Shown piece by piece: positions 7,386 to 11,595 of a stretch of DNA of 11,595 nucleotides; the first letter of the stretch is position 1, and every line of letters begins with the position of its first letter. The notes beneath the pieces were generated by a model that saw only the letters and a program-made list of their open reading frames with translations, did no database searches and had not been told where the DNA came from. Origin of the DNA: CAYGWP01 sp964353455 (GTDB lineage Bacteria; Planctomycetota; Phycisphaerae; FEN-1346); assembly GCA_964353455.1 (NCBI GenBank), contig CAYGWP010000286.1, positions 1-11,595 of the forward strand, in the 5' to 3' direction. The position numbers and the translations under genes were made by a program.

Positions 7386-7423
7386 TAGTCCTTGCTCCGG
7401 CATCAAGTTCACGATCCACACAG

Positions 7424-7452
7424 AACCTACTTCCGCCGCCGCGCCGGGTCAA
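7424..7452 (-). promoter_or_regulatory. Promoter of the alpha-galactosidase-like gene
   Basis: On the minus strand TTGACC (7452-7447), a 17-base spacer and TAGGTT (7429-7424) fit a -35/-10 pair, with the first, second and last -10 positions conserved. Transcription would begin near 7417 and leave a leader of about 30 bases before the ATG at 7385. The repeat tail motif AAACGATGCC lies just upstream, at 7458. Confidence 0.45.
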
Positions 7453-7457
7453 CGCTA

Positions 7458-7636
7458 AAACGATGCCTTGCGCACCGCTCCACCTACGGGTGGCACGGCC
7501 ACAGCCTGCCCGCCTGTGGCGGGCTTTGCCTCTGCGTGGCCGTGGTTGCCCCCCGCCTCAGAAGCCACGGCCACGCAACAGGTCGCCGCGGCGACCAGGC
7601 TGTGGCCGTGCCACCCGGCAGAAACGATGCCTTGCG
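7458..7636. repeat. 15-bp direct repeats bracketing the palindrome cluster
   Basis: AAACGATGCCTTGCG occurs exactly at 7458-7472 and again at 7622-7636, bracketing 149 bases that hold the inverted palindrome pair. They resemble target-site duplications, but AAACGATGCCT also follows the separate palindrome copy at 193-224, so the motif is more likely part of the repeat unit itself. The region lies between divergent genes starting at 7385 and 7682. Confidence 0.8.
7488..7616. repeat. Inverted pair of composite palindromes (REPIN-like)
   Basis: The outer arms 7488-7508 and 7596-7616 are perfect 21-bp inverted repeats, beginning GGGTGGCACGG and ending CCGTGCCACCC. Inside lie two oppositely oriented copies of one unit. 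The first, 7488-7544, has CACGGCCAC (7494-7502) and GTGGCCGTG (7536-7544) around a centre with its own hairpin, GCCCGCC (7508-7514) TGT GGCGGGC (7518-7524), followed by TTT. The second, 7566-7616, has CACGGCCAC (7566-7574) and GTGGCCGTG (7602-7610) around a different centre that contains a perfect 16-bp palindrome (7581-7596). The block could fold either as one long hairpin with branches or as two separate hairpins. No ORF within it has a credible start. Confidence 0.85.
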
Positions 7637-7660
7637 GGACGGGCGGGGCTGCGGCACAAT
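7632..7660 (+). promoter_or_regulatory. Possible promoter of the GH-A hydrolase gene
   Basis: TTGCGG (7632-7637), 17 bases, then CACAAT (7655-7660) is a modest -35/-10 match. The -35 lies partly inside the repeat tail AAACGATGCCTTGCG (7622-7636), so the repeat would supply part of the promoter. The implied leader is only about 15 bases, enough to include the AGGAGG ribosome site at 7668-7673. Confidence 0.35.
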
Positions 7661-7681
7661 GGGCGCCAGGAGGAGCACGAC

Positions 7682-9559
7682 ATGAATCGGCTCACATCGC
7701 TTGCGATTGTTCTGCTGTTCGCCTCGGCCTGCCCGGCGGCGGTCCCGGCGCCCCTGGCCGACCATCCCGGCAACGTGTTTCTGGCCGGAGAGACGGTGAC
7801 CGTGCCGCTGGCGGGGGTCGCGGACGGCACGGCGTGGCAGGCGCTGGACTACGATGGCCGCAAGGCGGCCGATGGCCGCGCGGCCGGCGGCAAGGCCGAC
7901 CTCGGAAAGTTGCCCGTCGGCTGGTACGAGGTTCGCTGGGGCGAGGGCGATTCGCCCGACCGGCGCATCTGGAACGGCGTGCTCCAGCCGCTGGCCGCCC
8001 CGACCCCGCCGTCCAGCCCGATCGCACTCGACGTGGCGATGGCGTGGTTCTATAAGGAACCGCAGATGCCCGCGGCGGCAAACCTCTGCTCGCTGGCGGG
8101 CGTCAACTGGGTCCGCGACCGCCTCTCCTGGGGCGAGATGGAGCCGAAGCGCGGCGAGTTCGCCGCCGCCGACTCCACGCGGTACGACGCCTCGGCCCGA
8201 ATCCAGTCGGCGGCAGGGCTGCGGGGCCTACAGGTCAACCACTCGTCGCCGGCGTGGGCGAACCCCGCCACGAAGCGGTTCCCGTCGGACCTTCGCGATG
8301 CGTACCGCTTCCATCGCGAAATGGCCCGCCGCTGGGCTGGCAAGGTCCTTGCCTTCGAGCCGTGGAACGAGGCCGACATCCCCGGGTTCGGCGGACACAC
8401 GGGGGCCGAGATGGCGTCGTTCCAGAAGGCCGCGTGCCTGGGCCTCAAGGCCGGCAACCCCGGCGTCATCGCGTGCATGAACGTCTTTGCCTCGCCGAAC
8501 AAGGCGATCCTTGCGGACCTCCAGGACAACGCGGCATGGCCGTATTTCGATACGTTTAACCTCCATCACTACGCCAGGACCGAGGAGTACCCGCGGATCT
8601 ACGCCGAGTTCCGCGCCGCCTCGGCCGGCCGGCCGCTCTGGACCACCGAGTTCAGCATGCCCGTCAAGTGGGCGGGGGACGAGAAGGCCAAGGAGCCGAC
8701 CGATGCCGACCTCCGCGTCCAGTCCGAGCGCGTGGCCCAGGCGTTCGCCGCGGCGCTCCACGAAGGCCCGCGGGCAGCATTCTACTTCCTGCTTCCTCAT
8801 TACGTTGAGGGCCAGACACAGTTCGGCATCGTGCGGCGCGACCTGACGCCGCGGCCGGCGTACGTGGCGCTGGCGGCAGTCGGGCGACTGCTGGCTGACG
8901 CCAAGCCGCTCGGCCGCGTCGCCGCCGGGCCGCCGATCCGGGCGTATCTCTTCCGGGCCGCCCCCGACGGCCGCGAGCGGGAGGTCCTCGTGGCGTGGAC
9001 ACGCGACGGGCAGGCCGAACTCCCCCTGCCCGTCAAGCCCGAGGCCGTCTTCGACCACCTTGGCCGCGCGGCAGCCGACGCGCCGCATACGCTCCACCTC
9101 TCTGCGGCCCCCGTGTTCGCGGTGCTCCCCGCGGGGACGGCCGCAAAGTTCTCCATCGACCCGCCTCCGGCGGCGCCACCGCCGAGCGAAGGCGCGCCGT
9201 CGCCCATCGTCCTTCAGGCCGTCTGGCCGCAGGAGCGGACGGACCTCGCGCGCTCGGCGTATCGCGTGCCAAGTCAGAAGGTCGAGACGATGTCCGTCTA
9301 TGCATATAACTTCGGCGATGCGCCAGCCGAGGGCCGCCTCGAGGTGACCGCCCCGAACGGCTGGCATTACCAGTTCCCGCGGGTGGTGAAGTTGCCGCCC
9401 GGCGAGCGAGTGGAACTTGCCCTGACTATCCATCCCCCTGAGGAGCCGGCCTCGCCGGTCAAGGCGATCCGCATCGTCGGCGATTTCGGTTCCGCCGGCA
9501 AACCCGTTCTCTCCGTGCGAGTCGCCCCCGAACCGCCGGCCAAGAAGGAGGCGAAATGA
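7682..9559 (+). CDS. Exported clan GH-A glycoside hydrolase with C-terminal Ig-like domain
   Basis: 625 residues. The ATG at 7682 follows AGGAGGAG (7668-7675) and opens with a signal peptide, MNRLTSLAIVLLFASACPAA; Cys17 leaves a weak possibility of a lipoprotein. Residues 30-105 form a small beta domain. About 115-410 is a TIM barrel in GH39/GH5 style, with FEPWNEADIPG (225-235) supplying acid/base Glu230, FNLHHY (292-297) after strand 6, and LWTTEFS (319-325) supplying nucleophile Glu323. This order and spacing are typical of retaining clan GH-A enzymes. Residues 410-490 look like a beta-sandwich accessory region, followed by a Pro-rich linker (494-508). Residues 510-617 form an Ig-like domain (WHYQFPRVVKLPPGERVELALTI), and the end is Lys-rich. 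It should cut beta-glycosides outside the cytoplasm; substrate unknown. The exact family is not assigned. Confidence 0.87.
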   Translation: MNRLTSLAIVLLFASACPAAVPAPLADHPGNVFLAGETVTVPLAGVADGTAWQALDYDGRKAADGRAAGGKADLGKLPVGWYEVRWGEGDSPDRRIWNGVLQPLAAPTPPSSPIALDVAMAWFYKEPQMPAAANLCSLAGVNWVRDRLSWGEMEPKRGEFAAADSTRYDASARIQSAAGLRGLQVNHSSPAWANPATKRFPSDLRDAYRFHREMARRWAGKVLAFEPWNEADIPGFGGHTGAEMASFQKAACLGLKAGNPGVIACMNVFASPNKAILADLQDNAAWPYFDTFNLHHYARTEEYPRIYAEFRAASAGRPLWTTEFSMPVKWAGDEKAKEPTDADLRVQSERVAQAFAAALHEGPRAAFYFLLPHYVEGQTQFGIVRRDLTPRPAYVALAAVGRLLADAKPLGRVAAGPPIRAYLFRAAPDGREREVLVAWTRDGQAELPLPVKPEAVFDHLGRAAADAPHTLHLSAAPVFAVLPAGTAAKFSIDPPPAAPPPSEGAPSPIVLQAVWPQERTDLARSAYRVPSQKVETMSVYAYNFGDAPAEGRLEVTAPNGWHYQFPRVVKLPPGERVELALTIHPPEEPASPVKAIRIVGDFGSAGKPVLSVRVAPEPPAKKEAK

Positions 9560-9565
9560 CACCCT

Positions 9566-9593
9566 GCGCGGCGGGGCGGGAGACCCGCCGCGC
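9566..9593 (+). terminator. Terminator-like hairpin after the GH-A hydrolase gene
   Basis: GCGCGGCGGG (9566-9575) pairs perfectly with CCCGCCGCGC (9584-9593) around an eight-base loop, seven bases after the TGA at 9557-9559. There is no U-run, only GATGCAATAAT. A strong hairpin without a T tract may still end or protect the transcript. It separates the hydrolase from the reductase, which starts at 9637. Confidence 0.5.
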
Positions 9594-9636
9594 GATGCAA
9601 TAATCCGGCGCCGGCCCACTGTGTGGGAGCCAAAAC

Positions 9637-10620
9637 ATGTTCAACCCTCGCCGCGAACTCGGACGCACAGGATTCCGGGCCGCCATCCTCGGCATCGGCG
9701 ATGTGGCCGACAGGAACGTCCCCATCGAGACCTGCGTCGCCACGATCCGCCGCGCGATGGATGCCGGCCTCAACCTCATCGACACCGCCCCCGGATACGA
9801 GAACGGCTACAGCGAGGAGATCGTGGGGCGGGCACTGCGGGGCCGGCGCGACGGCATGTTCGTCATAGACAAGGTCGACCACCTCGACCGGCCTGTCCGG
9901 CCGCAGGTCGATGAGAGCCTCGCGCGGCTGGGCATCGCTGCGGCGGACCTCTTCGTCTTCCACGGCATCTCCGAGACGGCCGCATGGCAGCGCCTGGCCG
10001 CGCCCGGCGGCGGCATGGCGGAACTGGCAGAGTGCGTGAGGGCCGGGAAGGCCCGCTTCCGCGGCATCTCGAGCCACAGCCCGGACGTGCTGCGGGCGGC
10101 CGTCGAATCCGGTCTCTGCGACGTGGTGCTCTTCGCCGTCGGACCATTTTGCAATTCCAGATATATTGATGAGATTCTGCCCCTGGCCCGCCGCCGCGGC
10201 GTGGGAACGGTGTGTTTCAAGACCTTCGGGGCCGGCAAACTCCTCGGCGACACGACCGGCTACAGCCGCCCGCTCCAGGTCCGGCCGCGAGGCAAACGCA
10301 GTTCCGGCGGCACCGGTGGCACGCCCGCCCTCGGGCGTGCAAATGTGGACAAGGACACAGCCGAGGGCGGCTGTGCTACAACCCAGCCGGTGCTCCCGCA
10401 CCTCTCGGCGGCCGAGTGCGTCAGGTACACCCTCACGTGCGACCCCGACGTGGCCCTGCTGGGTCTGAGTTTCCCGAACGAGCAGGATGCGGCATTCGAG
10501 GCGGCTGCCGCCTTCAGGCCGCTCTCGCCGGGCGAGGTGGCCGCCATCCGCCGCCGCGCCGCCGAGGCCATGCAGGGCAAGGGCGATGCGTGGTGGAATC
10601 CCACCGCGCGGCAGGCATGA
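9637..10620 (+). CDS. Aldo/keto reductase with an in-frame palindromic insert
   Basis: 327 residues. The start follows GGGAG seven bases upstream. The N-terminus RRELGRTGFRAAILGIGDVA is typical of aldo/keto reductases, NAD(P)H-dependent cytoplasmic TIM barrels acting on carbonyls. The catalytic tetrad is readable: Asp49 (LIDTAPGYENGYSE), Tyr54, Lys79 (VIDK) and His109 (FHG). Later strands FRGISSHSPD (141-150), VVLFAVGPF (163-171) and TVCFKTFGAGKLLGD (191-205) fit the barrel, and VALLGLSFPNEQDAAF (272-287) fits the cofactor-binding end. Residues about 226-249 (GTPALGRANVDKDTAEGGC) are encoded by two palindromes and do not look like barrel sequence; the frame stays open across them. No signal peptide is present, unlike the neighbours. 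It may reduce a sugar or sugar-derived product, but its substrate cannot be read. The insert lies in a probable loop, so activity may survive. Confidence 0.88.
   Translation: MFNPRRELGRTGFRAAILGIGDVADRNVPIETCVATIRRAMDAGLNLIDTAPGYENGYSEEIVGRALRGRRDGMFVIDKVDHLDRPVRPQVDESLARLGIAAADLFVFHGISETAAWQRLAAPGGGMAELAECVRAGKARFRGISSHSPDVLRAAVESGLCDVVLFAVGPFCNSRYIDEILPLARRRGVGTVCFKTFGAGKLLGDTTGYSRPLQVRPRGKRSSGGTGGTPALGRANVDKDTAEGGCATTQPVLPHLSAAECVRYTLTCDPDVALLGLSFPNEQDAAFEAAAAFRPLSPGEVAAIRRRAAEAMQGKGDAWWNPTARQA
10315..10376. repeat. Inverted pair of short palindromes inside the reductase gene
   Basis: Hairpin 1 has GCACGCCCG (10319-10327), loop CCCT and CGGGCGTGC (10332-10340). Hairpin 2 has CACAGCCG (10356-10363), loop AGGG and CGGCTGTG (10368-10375). 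Read in reverse complement, hairpin 2 matches hairpin 1 at 17 of 22 positions. Four of the five differences form two compensatory base-pair swaps (G-C to A-T, and C-G to G-C); the fifth turns a terminal G-C pair into G-T. They are therefore diverged inverted copies under apparent structural constraint. The GGTGGCACG at 10315-10323 also matches the outer end of the palindrome at 7489-7497. Confidence 0.8.
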
Positions 10621-10643
10621 GCCCGACGCGTGCGGAAAATCCC

Positions 10644-10671
10644 TTTCATAATTGCTACCGTTCGGTATGAT
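10644..10671 (+). promoter_or_regulatory. Possible promoter of the sigma-54 activator gene
   Basis: TTTCAT (10644-10649), 16 bases, then TATGAT (10666-10671) is a fair -35/-10 pair about 45 bases before the ATG at 10717. TACCG TT CGGTA (10656-10667), a 5-bp inverted repeat, touches the -10 and could be an operator. No -24/-12 sigma-54 promoter is seen. Confidence 0.35.
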
Positions 10672-10716
10672 ACTCCCATTCAGTAGGTTTCGTGGCTCAT
10701 TTGGGGGTACGACTCT

Positions 10717-11595
10717 ATGGCCGCTCCGGGTACGATTGCGCAGTCCGTCCATCCGCCCATAAAGCGAGAGATACGTGAACTCTCGCTCCTCTGGGAGATC
10801 AGCCAGACCCTCGACCGCGTCCTCGACCTCAGAGAGACGATAGGTCCGGTCCTTCGGGCGATGGCCAAACACATGGGCATGCTGCGGGGGACCATAGCGC
10901 TTCTGAATCGCGACACGGGCGATATCACCATCGAGGCCGCATACGGACTCTCGACGAGCCAGGTGGAGCGCGGCCGGTACAAACTGGGCGAGGGCGTCAC
11001 CGGCAAGGTCATCGACACGGGCCGGCCGGCGGTCGTCCCGCGCATAGGCGAGGAGCCGCTGTTCCTGAACCGGACGGGCGCCCGCAAGGGGCTCCTGAAG
11101 AAGAACATCTCATTCATCTGCGCGCCCATCAAGATCGGGAACCAGACGATCGGGGCATTGAGCGCCGACCGGCTCTTCTCGGAGGGCGTGTCGCTGGAGG
11201 AAGACGTGCGGCTCCTCTCGATCATCGCCTCGATGATCGCCCAGGCGGCGCGCCTCAGGCAGTCGGCCCAGGCGGACCGCCAGCGGCTGCTGGAGGAGAA
11301 CCTGCGCCTCCAGGAGGAACTGAAGGACCGGTTCCGCCCCGCCAACATCATCGGCAACGCCAAGACGATGCAGGCGGTGTATGACCAGATCGCCCAGGTG
11401 GCCCGGACGCAGACGACCGTCCTTCTTCGCGGCGAGAGCGGCGTGGGCAAGGAACTCGTGGCCCACGCCATCCACTACAACAGCGACCGGGCCGGCCGGC
11501 CCCTCGTCAAGGTCAACTGTGCCGCGCTCCCCGAGACCCTCATCGAGAGCGAACTCTTCGGCCACGAAAAGGGGTCGTTCACGGGGGCCACCGCG
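10717..11595 (+). CDS. NifA-like sigma-54-dependent activator, N-terminal part (runs off the end)
   Basis: 293 residues to the window edge, with no stop. The ATG at 10717 follows a weak G-rich ribosome site (GGGGG, 10703-10707). Residues about 22-178 form a GAF sensor domain (LSLLWEISQTLDRVLDLRET, then IEAAYGLS, LGEGVTGKVIDTGRPAVVPRI and ICAPIKIGNQTIGALSADRLF), very like the N-terminal domain of NifA. A short coiled segment (about 180-205) links it to the AAA+ domain. Walker A is GESGVGKE (239-246), and GSFTGA (286-291) is the sigma-54 contact loop, a Ser variant of GAFTGA. The ATPase remainder and the expected Fis-type DNA-binding helix lie beyond the window. It should open promoters bound by sigma-54 polymerase in response to a GAF ligand. 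No nif gene is nearby, so a role in nitrogen fixation is not implied. Confidence 0.92.
   Translation, partial: MAAPGTIAQSVHPPIKREIRELSLLWEISQTLDRVLDLRETIGPVLRAMAKHMGMLRGTIALLNRDTGDITIEAAYGLSTSQVERGRYKLGEGVTGKVIDTGRPAVVPRIGEEPLFLNRTGARKGLLKKNISFICAPIKIGNQTIGALSADRLFSEGVSLEEDVRLLSIIASMIAQAARLRQSAQADRQRLLEENLRLQEELKDRFRPANIIGNAKTMQAVYDQIAQVARTQTTVLLRGESGVGKELVAHAIHYNSDRAGRPLVKVNCAALPETLIESELFGHEKGSFTGATA

Noticed and set aside
5868..7388. Long plus-strand frame opposite the alpha-galactosidase-like gene
   Set aside because: High-GC antisense shadow; the minus strand has a signal peptide, catalytic motif and promoter.
7508..7527. Stand-alone rho-independent terminator
   Set aside because: A hairpin followed by TTT is present, but it is the centre of a larger palindrome in a divergent region where no upstream plus-strand transcript needs ending.
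7488..7616. CRISPR array or integron attC site
   Set aside because: Only two inverted units with unlike centres, no regular direct repeats and spacers, no cas or integrase gene, and no attC core sites.
7458..7636. 15-bp direct repeats as target-site duplications of a transposon
   Set aside because: The same motif follows an independent palindrome copy at 229-239, so it belongs to the repeat unit and was not necessarily duplicated on insertion.
7463..7681. N-terminal extension of the GH-A hydrolase through the palindromes
   Set aside because: Translation would read the repeat block as Arg/Pro-rich sequence ahead of a signal peptide; the ATG at 7682 has AGGAGG and the signal.
10312..10383. 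Frameshift, intron or intein in the reductase
   Set aside because: The frame is continuous, the segment is far too short for an intein, and no splice-like or group II intron features are seen.
9367..10872. 501-residue minus-strand frame
   Set aside because: Runs antisense across the hydrolase end, the reductase and the activator start; no family features.

Overview
This window is GC-rich bacterial DNA. It encodes several large exported proteins of the kind common in planctomycetes: a Tat-exported sugar-isomerase-like enzyme, a fibronectin-like plus parallel beta-helix protein with a D-I-G-A-Y-E tail, and exported glycoside hydrolases. A planctomycete, perhaps of a sediment or groundwater Phycisphaerae-like lineage, is my best guess. 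It rests on protein style only, because no rRNA or marker gene is present.

Layout: 1-177 (minus) is the start of a secreted protein that runs off the left edge. 251-1702 (minus) is a Tat-signal L-fucose-isomerase-like protein. 1883-3610 (plus), divergent from it, is an exported beta-helix protein. 3667-4319 (plus) is a VapBC/FitAB-type toxin-antitoxin pair with a readable promoter and palindromic operator. 4332-5681 and 5805-7385 (both minus) are an exported protein that looks like an alpha/alpha toroid and an exported alpha-galactosidase-like TIM barrel. 7386-7681 is a divergent intergenic region filled with nested palindromes. 7682-9559 (plus) is an exported clan GH-A glycoside hydrolase. 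9637-10620 (plus) is an aldo/keto reductase carrying an in-frame palindromic insert. 10717 to the right edge (plus) is the GAF domain and start of the AAA+ domain of a sigma-54 activator resembling NifA.

Taken together the genes suggest extracytoplasmic carbohydrate processing: a beta-helix polysaccharide binder or lyase, two or three hydrolase-like enzymes, an isomerase-like enzyme and a reductase. They lie on both strands with separate promoters, so this is a neighbourhood and not one operon. No transporter, sulfatase or SusC/D pair is visible.

The most unusual content is a family of composite palindromes. One copy lies at 193-224, an inverted pair at 7488-7616, and another inverted pair lies inside the reductase gene at 10315-10376. 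In that last pair two stem base pairs differ between the copies by compensatory changes, so structure is kept while sequence drifts. I see no CRISPR array, tRNA, rRNA, transposase gene or phage gene. No gene-free stretch exceeds 300 bases.
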